NCBI GenBank assembly: GCA_025618425.1
Contig: CM046850.1
Location: forward strand, 24,264,705-24,328,704
Reading direction: 5' to 3'
DNA: 64,000 nt
Source: Heliocidaris tuberculata
Taxonomy: Eukaryota; Echinodermata; Echinoidea; Camarodonta; Echinometridae
Shown piece after piece: positions 21,501 through 31,334 of this stretch; position 1 is the stretch's first letter, and the number at the start of each line of letters is the position of its first letter. The position numbers were made by a program, and so were the translations under genes. The notes beneath the pieces were generated by a model, which did not search any database, was not told where the DNA came from, and saw only the letters and a program-made list of their open reading frames with translations.

Positions 21501-24500
21501 TTACTGTCTTCAAAAGGCAATTGTGCAGGTCCAACAAAGCTTTGAACGAACTCTTTATAGACATCCTTCTCTCTGCAAATGTTTAGACTTTCTTTCGACG
21601 GGTCAACTGCATATACATTGCTGAAACCCTTCTTGGCCAGCTATATAAGGGGAAAAAATGCACATTATGTTAAAGGGGAATGAAACCCTGGAGGAAAATC
21701 AATTTTAATAAAAAGAGAGGATAGAGAGAAGTAATTTTAAAAAAGTTCCATCAAAATCGGTTAAGAAATGAGAAAGATATGAAAGTTTTAAAAGTCTCAA
21801 TTTACTTTCTATGGCGATCCTCAAATTGGCAATGTTGCTTCAAAGTGACATACAAAATATACAAAATTTCATATTTTCTCCATTATCTATAAAAATGATG
21901 CTTGTCTTTTTGTGAACTCAACATATGTTGTGTCAAATACATTTCTCCATGATATATCTTGAGCTAAGGAGACAAGCTGCACCTTGAGAGATAATGGGGA
22001 AAATATGAAATTTTGTGTACAAAACATATGGAGAGTTGTCCTACTAAACCTGTCATTTTGAAGCAACATTGCCAAATTGAGGATCACCATAGAATTCAAA
22101 GTAAATTGAGACTTTTCAAACTTCCATAACTTTCTCATTTCTTAACAGATTTTGATGGAACTTTTTTTTAAATTGCTTCCTTCTGTCCTCTCTTTTCATT
22201 AAAAATGATTTTTTTTCCCCAGGGTTTCATGCATTCTCCTTTAAGTTTGTGAAAATTTCTGACTTCTCACCAACCTCGAGTTCGTTAAACCCGAGTCACA
22301 TCGCTAAGACCGACATCAGACGGACAATAGACCGACCGAAATACCCGGGGGCATGTCTCATTGAGACCTCTACATCATCCGCGTAAATCACTTTCTGAAA
22401 AGCACTCTAAACGGGGATTGCAGTAGTTTTGATACCATAAACAGGGAAACCCGTCTAACATCTCTGATTTTTATACCCTTAAAGGGCAATCCAACCTTGG
22501 TAATGAGATGATTTGTGTGAAAGCAGAAAAATAAGAAAAACAGGATGGTGAAAGTTTGAAAGAAATCGGACAAGGAATAAGAAAGTTATGCAAGTTTGAA
22601 AAGTGAGATCACTACATCTATGCGAATCTCAAATTGGCAATTTTGTGACATTTTTGTGGACAACTCTCCCATTTGTCGTACACAAAAATATCATTAATTT
22701 GCGGTTTTCTTCGAGGCGCTTTTACCCTCGGGGCAGTACTCAAAATATATTGGAGATAGCGGCATATTGTCATAGGTCCTCATGAAAAAAAAAGATCCTA
22801 ATGAGTAATATATTTTGAAAAAAGTGACATTTTAGTCATTTTGTGTGTTGGAGCAAATGGGGGAGTTGTCCACAGCTACATCACAGTGACATTACCTATT
22901 CGGCCAATTTGAAATTCCCATATGTATAGTGATTACAACTTTCAAAAATTCATAACTTTCTTATTGCTTGTCCGATTTCGTTCAAACTTTCACCAGTCTG
23001 CTTCTCTGATTTTTCCACTTTCTTTCAAAGCAACTTGCTATTAAGGTTGGATTTCCCTTTAACGGCGATTTCCGCAGATCTTCATCTTATCACCTCTGAA
23101 TTCGATACCCTTTTTCTTGATTTTTGCTGTTTTTGATATCCTGAACGCGTAACCCGGGTTACGCACCTAATGCGGAAAAAGTACCCTTTTTATCCGTTTT
23201 CGTGTACGCGGATGATGTACAGGTCTCAATGACCACGATTCTGTCGATTGGTGGTTGGTTTAGAGTTCGGTTTGGCAGTGTGACTGGTAATATGGAATAT
23301 GGTAATATGGACGACTCATTCAAAATAAGTTTCAAATCCCCCGCTTCTCGTTCTTCTTATTCTCCCCCACTCCTTTCCATAGCCAGGGTGACAGGGGTGG
23401 GACCAATCCTTCTCGGGACAATGAAATGTATTTTCTTGAACTTCCTCACAGTTATAAAAGATAATGACAGACTTGATGAATACAAAAAAAAATGAAGGCA
23501 CGAAGTGGGAAAGAAGAGTGAACTTCTAATTGGGGGACAGAGGCAGATAAAAGGAGGGCAAGAAAAAAGTAAGAAATGAAATTGAAAGAAAATAAAATAT
23601 GTAAATACCTCTTCGCCGACCAGCCCGGTTCCAGCTCCTATATCTAAAATCTTTGCAGTCTTGTCCTCGATGGCTTTGCTCATTACAGAGGCGATAGTGA
23701 TGGGCCCTTTATATCCAGCATTTACTACCGCCTAAAAGACAAACAAGAGAAACAATAAATACTTCCTCAACTCATCTCAAGTTCACTCCTGACGAGGAAC
23801 GGAGCAAGCCGTTCGAAACGTCGAGACTATTCTATTATAATTTTTTTTAAGAACTCTTGCCGAAAGATTACCCAACAGTCCTTCTCATGACTGTCCTCTG
23901 GTGCTTACGAAAACTGTCACGCTTTCTAATAGAAACGCGTTGAACATTCTACATTTTGCATTTCGATGTACTCGCCCTTCTTTCTTTTTCTCTTTCTCTC
24001 ATCCTCCCTTCTTGTCTACTGCAATGTCTTTCCTACTTTCAATTTCCTTACTCTCACCATGACTGTGCGAAAAAAAGCATTAATTAGTACTTATAACTTG
24101 TTGGGGGGTCGGGCTAACTGGGCACTAGGGCGAACTCGGCACTGCGCGGTGACTATGTTTCGAGAGTTGAAGTCCACGCTACGCACCGTACCCTTTTTTA
24201 GCCTTAAATTTCATGTTTTGCATAATTTTACTTCTTGAAATTGTCAACATTACTTCTTTGCTAATCATTTTACACATTGATATCAAATAATTTGAATTTA
24301 AGGGTTTTGAAATGTGTAATTAAATGCGAAATTCAACACAAGTGTTTGCGATCACTCTAACTCTCTGGACTTACTCCGCGGCGATTTTCCGCCAAGGCCG
24401 AGTTCGCCCTAGTGCCGAGTTAGCCCGCATCCCTTGTTGGAATGGCGTTCCCAAACACAAGATTTCCTTTTCGCGTTTTCGCCTCATTCTATTTTGCAAA

Positions 24501-24649
24501 GTTTTCTGTAGCCTACTCATTATGCATTATAGTACATTACGTTATTAAACTACAAAAACCACTCCCTCTCCTTTTTCAACTTGCTGTCTCACAATTTAGA
24601 TTTGAAATACTAGTCACCAATAAAGAGAGAGGGGGAGAGAGAAAGAGGG

Positions 24650-24686
<37 letters not shown>

Positions 24687-25192
24687 GAGAGAGAGAGAGA
24701 GGGGGGGAGAGAGAGACAAACATACGTATGGCATTCGGTCATTATGTTGAGGGGTGCAAATAGTGCAGAGAAGAACGTCTGATCAGGAAAGTCTAGTTAT
24801 ATACTTCCCTGGTCCGATATAGGGTGCTTTGACATCATGATATAACTGAGCAAAAGCAAACAATGGAGATGATTGTCAAAGTCAACAGATGACTCTGAAA
24901 AGATGGTCAGATCAACGGAACGCAACACATGACATTCCACTGATTCCAAACGCATGGGAGGACCCAGGATTTTGTAAAAGAGAGTTCACACTATTCCGAA
25001 AAGATAGTATATAGTTAACATGTATGATCACAGAACTTATTTCCAACAGCACTTGGAGCTCCAAAATAAGCAGAAGCTTGACGCCTTGTTGAGAACCCCT
25101 ATAATTTAAACACAATCTTACTAAGGGGGAGGGGTCCCAGTGATGCAGAACAGCAAGGAGAAAGGGAGAAAGGTGAATAGGGACTGAAGAGA

Positions 25193-25227
<35 letters not shown>

Positions 25228-26321
25228 ATGAATGAGGATATAAAAGAGTTACAGATGGCTGCACATGCCATTACTAAGTAAATAGGTAAATATGCATTGA
25301 TACACGAGAAGTGTGAATAATGTACGTCATTGAAAATATTGGGAAAGCAGTATTCTCTTGACAGCTGCTTTAAATGCACACTCAGAGTGAACATTCATAT
25401 TGTCCAAAGGTAGCGAGTTCCATTATGTCAAGACCACTATTAATATGTATACTTGATTTATGCGCAGTGGCAGTTTGGGGGTTGGATATTTATTCGACTG
25501 CCTAGGTGGATAAGAATGTACATCTTTATTTTGCTTAAAAAGGGCAGTCAGAGTAGGTGGCAATTAGCCATTGTAAAGATGAAACATAATCATTGCAGTC
25601 TGTAGAAAATCTATATCTGATATTTTGAGGGTATTTAATTTTAGGAACAAAGGGGCACTATGGTCCCTGTAGTGAGAACCAGTACATATTATTGTACGTA
25701 TAGCTTTTTAAAAAATACATGTATCTTTAAATTGAGTCATTCAGACATTTGGAATTCGCCCATATTAGATTACAGTATGTTATACACGGTTACTGCGTGA
25801 AATGGTTTTAGAAATATATTTGATATGGTCAGACCAATTTAAAAATTCGTTAATATAAACTCAAAGAAGTTTAGACTTGGTTTGCCGTTCGATCAAAGTA
25901 TGGTCTAATTGGGACTAGCAACAACAAAAAAAAGAAAAAAGAAAGGTCATGTTTTTCGGGTGACTTTTTTTTTTACTAACACTAAGCAATTCACTAAAAA
26001 GCAAAGAAAAAAGGGGGAAGGAAAAAAAAGACACCCCCTATAAAGCGGGGGGGGTGCACAGTTTGTTTATTTTGTAGTTTTGTTGTTGTTGTTTTTTTTC
26101 GATTTCTGTACTTAGGTAGCGGCCACATTGGTTTCAAGGGGGCCGGATGAGCCTACATTCTAAATCCGCCTTTGTCATGTTCAGAATGTGCACGTATCTT
26201 GAGAGTAACCTTTCCTCGAAAGTAAATTTTCGCTGGTATCAGATCACTCGGAGGTGTGGTATTCACGTCAAACTCTTTCAGGAAGAATTGGGGCCCTTTG
26301 AATCTCTCTCTCTCTCTCTCA

Positions 26322-26352
<31 letters not shown>

Positions 26353-26549
26353 ATATATTTCGCAAATAGTTACAACTCCATTATTATAACGAACGCCATT
26401 TCGTTTCCATTATTACGTAACATTTCTATTCAAGTGCGATGAGAACCTTATCACTAATCGCATGTCGTAACTCTTTTTAAATAAAATGGACTCATGCCCT
26501 CGGTCAATACATTTCAATATCCCCCCCCCCCTCTCTCTCTCTCTCTCTC

Positions 26550-26601
<52 letters not shown>

Positions 26602-26621
26602 TCTCTCTCTCCCTCTCTCTC

Positions 26622-26668
<47 letters not shown>

Positions 26669-27542
26669 ATTTAGGATAGAGATCTATTATATAGCCCACT
26701 AAATATGATGTATCCTAGCTTAGGGTTAGGGTTATTGACTAAGGGTTAGTGTATAGAGGTTAGGTAAGGATTATAGCGGTGGTACATATGGAACTCTTTC
26801 CCTTATTTATAAATAGATATATAGACAATTATTTATATAAGAAGCATATTTAGTGTCCTCCCCCCCCCCCCCCCATCCAATGCAGTGGGGAACCAATGGC
26901 CAGTTTCTCGAAACCGTCTATTTGATTTGGTTTTGATTTGATTTGATTTATTTTCCGTTTCAAAATAATTATACATGATACATATCGATCAAAGGATTAA
27001 ACATAAAACAATGTAATAAGTTTAGTATATCAAACTAACATACAAAGAAATAGGGTACTAAGAAGAGAACAAAAAATAATTTACACAAACGGATCATTAT
27101 TGACCTAACATATACAATGAAACGGAGGGGGCATGCTAAGAAAGCAATGCTTGTATGGTGCATGCCCCAAAGACTTAAATACGTAAAAGAATTTTGGTCA
27201 AACAAAATTATAATAATTGGATAAATAGTGGCGAAAGTTACAGGAAAATTCACGGTATGCCAAGATAGGTTTCTAGGAAAACAAAGAGGAAGAGTGAAAA
27301 GACGGGAAATGGAAGGGAAAAGAGGTTGGGAGCAGGAGCAAAAACAAGAACTTAGTTATGACGGTAAACTGAATGGCCCCAATAATTATTGTCCAGCATA
27401 CCTGATCATAGCTGCCATCCGTTACCCATTCATCATAGAAATTCACGAGTTGCTTTGGTCCAAGTTCTCGGCCAACTTTGAAGGCCTCGGCTATCTTGTC
27501 TGTCGCCATATCTTTAGCAATGTCCCCAGTCTGAATGAAGAC
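18397..27542 (-). CDS. METTL27: METTL27 (WBSCR27)-like SAM-dependent methyltransferase, five exons
   Basis: Class I methyltransferase expected to transfer a methyl group from SAM; the substrate is not established for this family. Joining 27542-27402, 23731-23609, 21640-21505, 20596-20504 and 18575-18397 gives 672 bases with no stop before the terminal TGA (223 residues). All introns are GT-AG and their phases agree (0, 0, 1, 1). SAM motif I ILDIGAGTGLVGE is at residues 75-87, the acidic motif II in VYAVDPSKESL at 97-107, LPFEDNSF at 129-136 and VKPGGIIVITT at 162-172. The N-terminal NFYDEWVTDGSYDQ resembles the FYD-W pre-domain of vertebrate METTL27. Start: the ATG at 27509 has G at -3 and +4 and gives 212 residues, near the family's about 245. 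Alternatively an upstream exon supplies the start, since the frame stays open to an acceptor at 27542 or 27530. Confidence 0.85.
19190..19586. repeat. Interspersed repeat, relative of 39060-39360 and 26360-26460
   Basis: CAGAGCCATCCATACACAG, CATGTTGCT-TGTT-GGCAAGCAT and GAATTGGCCAAA parallel words at 39190-39320. The tail ACGCAACATTTCTATTCAA recurs at 26415-26435. Frame similarity between copies follows from DNA similarity and does not show a gene. Confidence 0.6.
19587..19640 (+). mobile_element. hAT-like element, 5' end only
   Basis: CAGTGGCGGATTTAGCGGGG followed by CACATCCGGC is nearly identical to the start of the complete element at 30377. No complementary 3' end was found downstream, so it is truncated or decayed. 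Confidence 0.55.
19974..20213 (+). mobile_element. 240-bp MITE with 3-bp duplication, copy 1
   Basis: The ends GAGTGATTTCAAGTTTGGTG and CACCGAACTTGAATTCACCC are inverted, and AAT flanks both sides. It is close to the reverse complement of 28563-28802 over the whole length. A 3-bp AT-rich duplication fits Harbinger-like elements, though no transposase is present. Confidence 0.85.
20504..20596 (-). CDS. METTL27: METTL27-like exon D
   Basis: The acceptor is CTTTTTTCAG|ATT and the donor CCAG|GTACGA. The exon is 93 bp, phase 1 at both ends. The split codon with exon C gives Asn in LPFEDNSF; the split codon with exon E gives the first Gly of KPGG. Confidence 0.88.
20884..21303. mobile_element. TTAA-flanked inverted-repeat element
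   Basis: TTAA (20880-20883 and 21304-21307) brackets ends AGCCCACCGCACACAATAC and GTATAGTGTGCGGTGGGC. Subterminal GTCTACGATCCGATTT is also inverted. It lies wholly within intron C-D. TTAA duplication occurs in piggyBac and Kolobok elements. Confidence 0.85.
21505..21640 (-). CDS. METTL27: METTL27-like exon C (SAM motif II)
   Basis: The acceptor is TATATAG|CTG and the donor GACA|GTAAGT, a near-consensus site. The exon is 136 bp, phase 0 in and phase 1 out. It carries the ribose-binding acidic residue in YAVDPSKE. Confidence 0.88.
21674..22240. mobile_element. TTAA-flanked foldback element
   Basis: TTAA lies at 21670-21673 and 22241-22244. The ends AGGGGAATGAAACCCTGG and CCAGGGTTTCATGCATTCTC continue as imperfect inverted arms of about 200 bp. 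It sits in intron B-C and has no coding capacity. Confidence 0.88.
22483..23058. mobile_element. TTAA-flanked foldback element, second type
   Basis: TTAA lies at 22479-22482 and 23059-23062. The ends AGGGCAATCCAACCTTGG and AAGGTTGGATTTCCCT have inverted arms of about 200 bp. The plan is the same as the element 240 bp away but the sequence differs. Confidence 0.88.
23609..23731 (-). CDS. METTL27: METTL27-like exon B (SAM motif I)
   Basis: The acceptor is CTTTTAG|GCG and the donor GAAGAG|GTATTT. The exon is 123 bp, phase 0 at both ends, and encodes 41 residues ending in the glycine-rich loop DIGAGTG plus LVGEE. Confidence 0.88.
23788..23830 (+). ncRNA. Hammerhead-like / Penelope-associated motif (tentative)
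   Basis: CTGACGAG, a 6-bp stem GAACGG/CCGTTC, then CGAAACGTCGAGAC. The boxes resemble the CUGANGA and GAAAC core of hammerhead ribozymes reported in Penelope-like retroelements. One extra base precedes the stem, so catalytic competence is doubtful. A sister motif is at 58150-58188. Confidence 0.35.
24105..24433. mobile_element. 329-bp MITE with 7-bp target duplication
   Basis: TTGTTGG flanks both sides (24098-24104 and 24434-24440). The inverted ends include GGGCTAACTGGGCACTAGGG and CCCTAGTGCCGAGTTAGCCC, continuing into GCGAACTCGGC/GCCGAGTTCGC. The interior is AT-rich and non-coding. Confidence 0.85.
24653..24712. repeat. (GA)n microsatellite
   Basis: Interrupted GA tract on the plus strand, with G-rich interruptions. 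Confidence 0.9.
24713..26276. other. Intron sequence, mostly unrecognised
   Basis: A (GA)n tract lies at about 25190-25224. A stretch at 25390-25900 reads like decayed LINE 3' UTR but has no diagnostic motif. A GGCCGGATGAGCC / TAAATCCGCC segment near 26140 may be a hAT-like 3' remnant. Confidence 0.35.
26277..26665. repeat. (TC)n / (C)n / (CA)n microsatellite cluster
   Basis: TC tracts lie at about 26304-26320 and 26531-26660. C-runs lie at about 26322-26338 and 26521-26531, with a CA tract at 26339-26352. Ser-Leu frames here are artefacts. The 26360-26460 part repeats words of 19500-19590. Confidence 0.9.
26932..27240 (-). mobile_element. LINE 3' tail remnant
   Basis: On the minus strand a non-coding segment ends AAAATAAATCAAATCAAATC, i.e. 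AATAAA plus short tandem units, the usual 3' terminus of CR1-like LINEs. Similar tails occur at 28028 and 37500. There is no coding remnant. Confidence 0.5.
27402..27542 (-). CDS. METTL27: METTL27-like exon A (most 5' visible coding exon)
   Basis: The exon ends at donor CAG|GTATGC in phase 0. Two acceptors are possible: TTTAG at 27543-27544, or the better pyrimidine-backed TTCATTCAG that would start the exon at 27530. Both keep the same frame. It encodes the FYDEW pre-domain. If the ATG at 27509 is used, the upstream part is 5' UTR. Confidence 0.75.
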
Positions 27543-27916
27543 CTAAATTGAAAGTTGGGTGTCAACTGCAAAATAAGGCAGGAGTGGGATATCCAATGCA
27601 AGACACGTGTCACCGATAGTAATAGAGGCTATCCGATTGTTCAATCAATCAAATAGCAAATACGTAACACAATAAATATGAGGACGCAATCTTATCACAA
27701 TCATGTTGACAAGTCGACAGGGGCGTCGATCCTGGCGGCAGGGGGCAGTTAATGCTTCACAAGAAAATAGAGATGCCATTGTGGATAAAAGGTGCACTAA
27801 CTTGGTAAACAGGGGTTCTGGAGAGGAACATGCATAAATTGAAATACATTAGTAAACAGGTCTATTGCTCCGGGCTTTATCACGTCAAAGATAGGGTTTG
27901 GGTATGGGTTGCAATA
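27543..27916. other. Upstream of the visible methyltransferase exons
   Basis: A first exon or promoter for the gene could lie here or further right. No convincing ATG-plus-donor exon was found. A CAGGGGCGTCGATCC string lies at about 27719. Confidence 0.35.
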
Positions 27917-28493
27917 GGCCATTTAATGCTTACCTCTTTGTCAAACTCCTAGTAACGAACTATTACATCCACCTGTTACAAGTCAATGTATTTCAATAGT
28001 CAGAATGCAGATTGCATACATTAAGAGTTTTTCAAATTCAAATTCAAATTCATGTTTATTTCATTTCCAACAGAAACTTGGCTTTACAGATATCATAACA
28101 GTTGCTAGGTTGGGCTAGCCAAAATTTTTGTCCAACCTAACATCGCCTAATACATGCAATAGACCGGTTCTGTAATGTATTCAAATTTACGCACATTTCT
28201 TCTCTGAGCACCTAGTGACGAGCTATTTCATTTAACTGCTTTTTTGTAAATGAGCCTCAAATACTTGGAATCCACTTTACATATATTACTTGTTGCTATG
28301 TCCGGTAAGCCTCGGGCAAGCTTTCAGGTTGTCAAGAACAACCTTTGTTAAAAAGGTATGCATAAAATTTGAAACATTACCGAAGCGGTCTATGCATATT
28401 CTGACTATTTGAAAAAGAATAGGCTTTTACAGGTGAATGTAATAGTTTTACTAGGCAAACGTGTATAAATTTGAATACATTACGAAAATGGCC
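27917..28493. mobile_element. TA-flanked MITE family B, containing a nested family A copy
   Basis: TA-GGCCATTTAATGC at the left and ATTACGAAAATGGCC-TA at the right are inverted ends. A LINE-tail piece (28028-28095) and a family A MITE (28162-28390) are inserted in it. The interior matches 9057-9262. Confidence 0.65.
28162..28390. mobile_element. TA-flanked MITE family A, copy 3
   Basis: TA flanks GACCGGTTCTGTAATGTAT and AAACATTACCGAAGCGGTC. It is nested in the family B element, so it is younger than that insertion. Confidence 0.85.
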
Positions 28494-28562
28494 TAATAGG
28501 TTTTAGATGGGATGTAGGGTTCGGTATAGTGTTTAGTCCAGGGTTGAAGTTTAGAATACATT

Positions 28563-28802
28563 GGGTAAATTCAAGTTCGGTGTTGAAAGCTGGTGTTGGT
28601 GTTGGGGAAAAACTAGCACCAGCCACAACACCGAACCTGAAATGAAGCTGGTGCTGGGATTGACTTCACTAGGTGTTGAGCTATCAATAATGTGATTGGT
28701 ATTATTTTTATAAACCCGAATTCGGTGTTGGGGCTAGAATCAGCAGCCCAATTCACGCTCTCAACACCAACACCAACACCAACACCGAACATGAAATCAC
28801 CC
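28563..28802 (-). mobile_element. 240-bp MITE with 3-bp duplication, copy 2
   Basis: ATT flanks both sides. The ends GGGTAAATTCAAGTTCGGTG and CACCGAACATGAAATCACCC are inverted. Orientation is opposite to 19974-20213, with only scattered differences. Confidence 0.85.
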
Positions 28803-28953
28803 ATTTAGTGTATGAAATTACCGCGTAGCAAATCAATAAAGGGCAGGGGTGGTGTTACGGGGTGGGGTAATTTTCACGTGTGTGTGTGTGTGGGGGGGGG
28901 GGGGGGGTGGCACTCGTTTTTCAGAACGTTCGTTTATGCCAAGGTTCATAATA
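28803..28953. other. Spacer with GT/G run
   Basis: A GT tract and a G-run of about 17 at 28880-28910; otherwise unrecognised. Confidence 0.5.
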
Positions 28954-29182
28954 GACCTGATCACAGATATATTCAGATTTTATGCATACTTTTAAAACAA
29001 AGGTTGTTCTTGACAACCCAAAGCGTGTCAGAGGCTTGTCAGACATAGCAACAAGTAATGTATGCAAACTGGATTCCAAGTATTATAGTTCATTCATTAA
29101 TAACAGGTTAATGGAATACCTCGTTACTATAGGTCCCCAGGAAAGAAACATCCATAAATTAGCATAACTTTGTGAACAGGTC
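28954..29182. mobile_element. TA-flanked MITE family A, copy 4
   Basis: TA flanks GACCTGATCACAGATATATTC and ACTTTGTGAACAGGTC (imperfect ends). The internal GGTTGTTCTTGACAACC hairpin is shared with the other copies. Confidence 0.75.
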
Positions 29183-29530
29183 TACTCCGAAACATAAAAA
29201 TTCCCAAACCACGGGGTGCATAGTTCCTAACATTTATTGCATTACTCCGAAGGTTCATTATTCCGAAGATTTCGTTATTCCACATCTTCCAAGGGTTCGC
29301 GTATCCGATGGTTCATAATTCTGAAAATGAAATAGGGTATATTCCTGAAAAGAAATAAGGTTTGCAATACGGAAAATAAAAAAAGGGGTTCATAATTCTA
29401 AATTAGGGTTCATTATTCTGAAGGTTCGTAATTCGGAAAATGATGTAGGGTAATTGTATTTCATTTTCGGAAATAAGAACCTTCGGAGAATCGAAACCTT
29501 CGGAATTATGAACCTCCGGGGAAAAAAAGA
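29183..29530. repeat. Short-period array of GGTTCATAATTCCGAAG variants
   Basis: Many diverged copies of GGTTCATTATTCCGAAGG and relatives occur head-to-tail. The rightmost units (GGAATTATGAACCTCCGG) are in reverse orientation. It looks like a transposon made of subterminal repeats, but boundaries were not resolved. Confidence 0.65.
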
Positions 29531-29671
29531 TATGCAACCATTTTTCACTTCTTGACAAACCAAACACGAATTAATTCATAATACATGGAGTTGAATAACC
29601 ACCTCCAAACCAAAGTAATGGGGGTGCCTCATGAATAGCATTTGTTTCTCTGAAAAGAATACTTCCACCTA

Positions 29672-30005
29672 CAGTCCGACCTCACTTATCCGAACTTCAT
29701 TTATCCGGCCATCTCTATTAACCGGCCCTGTCTTCCGGCCAGTTCGTCATGCAATTCACCCAAAAGCCTTGGAAACAGGAACACCATGGGCAATTTTCTG
29801 TTTAATTTTATTTCATTTCATCTCTTACATATAAAAAGATCATTTGCAATCATCAACTACACCAAGAAAACATAAATTTTACAACCAATAGACTGCCCTA
29901 CCCTATTCATTTGCATAGAAAATGTACATTTCTCTCATATCCGGCCATTTCACTTATCCGGATGGGTGCCGGTCCCAATGCGGCCAGATAAACGAGGTCG
30001 GACTG
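29672..30005. mobile_element. pogo/Tigger-like MITE
   Basis: TA flanks CAGTCCGACCTCACTTATCC and GATAAACGAGGTCGGACTG, the characteristic pogo/Tigger terminal form. The inner ATCCGGCCAT repeats are also typical. The 334-bp unit has no transposase. Confidence 0.88.
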
Positions 30006-30376
30006 TACTTGTTGTAGTTATGTGACCCGAGTCACCTGACTGCGTATCATGGAATGTACTGTTAGTTGTGCATAAATGGATAATGATTACCATCGGCATA
30101 CATCCATTACTTGTCTAAACCGGTTTACCGATTTGGAACAAAAGGACCGTACTGCTCATGCACAGATCATGTAGCTACAAACTGGATTTTTAAAAATTCT
30201 CTCAAAATGCTATTCCATTACACGGGCCCGTATTCCATAAAATGCCTTTAAAGCACGATATTCAAGAAGGTTTTTTTTTAATATTTTGACTAAGAGAATA
30301 ATCTCAGCCAAAATGCGTGCATTTTGACAAATAAATTTGTCTTATATATTTTGAATTAGAGAATAATCATAGCCGA
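30006..30376. other. No recognised feature
   Basis: Non-coding sequence; no repeat partner found in the window. Confidence 0.4.
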
Positions 30377-30688
30377 CAGTGGCGGATTTAGGGAGGCACA
30401 TCCGGCCCGTGCCCCCCCCCCCCCCTTTGAAAGAAAAGTATGCATTTGTGGCCCCCTTTTTTCGATTGTGGGCCCCTTTTAGAACGAAAACCTTTTTTTT
30501 TTTTTTTTTTTTTTTGCTTGTCAGAGAATTATGGAGGGGAACTGGATCCCCATACCCCCCCCCCCCCCCCCACTGAGCGAATTTTGGAGGTCTGGCGAGA
30601 CCAAAACAATACGAGTCTCCCTTTTCCAAAAGTTCACAAACCTGCATTTGTGTGCCCCCTCTTATAACAACTCCTGGATCCGCCCCTG
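30377..30688. mobile_element. hAT-like non-autonomous element
   Basis: CAGTGGCGGATTTAGG and CTCCTGGATCCGCCCCTG form inverted ends. Flanks are ATAGCCGA (30369-30376) and ATAACCGA (30689-30696), an 8-bp duplication with one change, as expected for hAT. Long C, T and A runs fill the interior. Confidence 0.85.
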
Positions 30689-30850
30689 ATAACCGAAATG
30701 CATATTCTACACTATACTGGCTAAGAGTTTTGTCCTACATAATATGTCCGAAGTCTTCGTTTTAAAAAAATCTGAAGCTTATGGAGCAGGCCCCGAATTT
30801 ATGTTCAGAAATATCAGTACCCCCAGTCACACCAACAAGACCAATACCAG

Positions 30851-30994
30851 GGCCTCGTTTCATAAAACTTGTTATCAATAACAAGTTACAGTAATTGTTA
30901 TAAGCTACTGAAATCCTCGAATCTGATTGGTTGAGAGCAAATTTGTAATAGAAATTTGGCAGTTGTTCTTGATAACAAGTTTTATGAAATGGGA
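30851..30994. mobile_element. Small MITE, 144 bp
   Basis: GGCCTCGTTTCATAAAACTT and AAGTTTTATGAAATGGGACC are inverted ends, and CAG flanks both sides. A TTGTTATCAA palindrome is present internally. Confidence 0.75.
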
Positions 30995-30997
30995 CCC

Positions 30998-31165
30998 AGA
31001 CTGAGCACAGACCGAACCACGGTCTGGAGTCGGTTTGGATGCGGTTTGGCAGTGTGACATCAGTCACATCGGTTCAGTTCAGTTTATTTAATTCCATCTC
31101 AATAAAAAACAAAAATTTACATTAGTAAAAACATGGAATTCCACATTTTAAAAATGTACATAATA
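30998..31165. other. Short unrecognised spacer
   Basis: Contains GGTCTGGAGTCGGTTTGG, related to 681-697, and a possible LINE tail near 31080-31110. Confidence 0.35.
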
Positions 31166-31334
31166 GACCTGTTCACAAAGTTATTCAAATTTACTCGGGA
31201 TGTTTCTTTCCTGGGGACCTATGCATACATTACTTATTGCTATGTCTGACAAGCCTCTGACAAGCTTTGGGTTGTCAAGAACAACCTTTGTTTTAAAAGT
31301 ATGCATATAGTTTGAATATATTTGTGAACAGTTC
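31166..31334. mobile_element. TA-flanked MITE family A, copy 5 (internally deleted)
   Basis: TA flanks GACCTGTTCACAAAG and TTTGTGAACAGTTC. It is shorter than other copies (169 bp) because the central part is missing. Confidence 0.75.

Larger units (their letters stand above)
23732..27401 (-). other. METTL27-like intron A-B with repeats
   Basis: The 3.67-kb intron contains the MITE at 24105-24433, several GA/TC microsatellites, a C-run near 26860 and a LINE-tail fragment at 26932-27240. No additional exon is required, because exons A and B join in phase. Confidence 0.6.
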
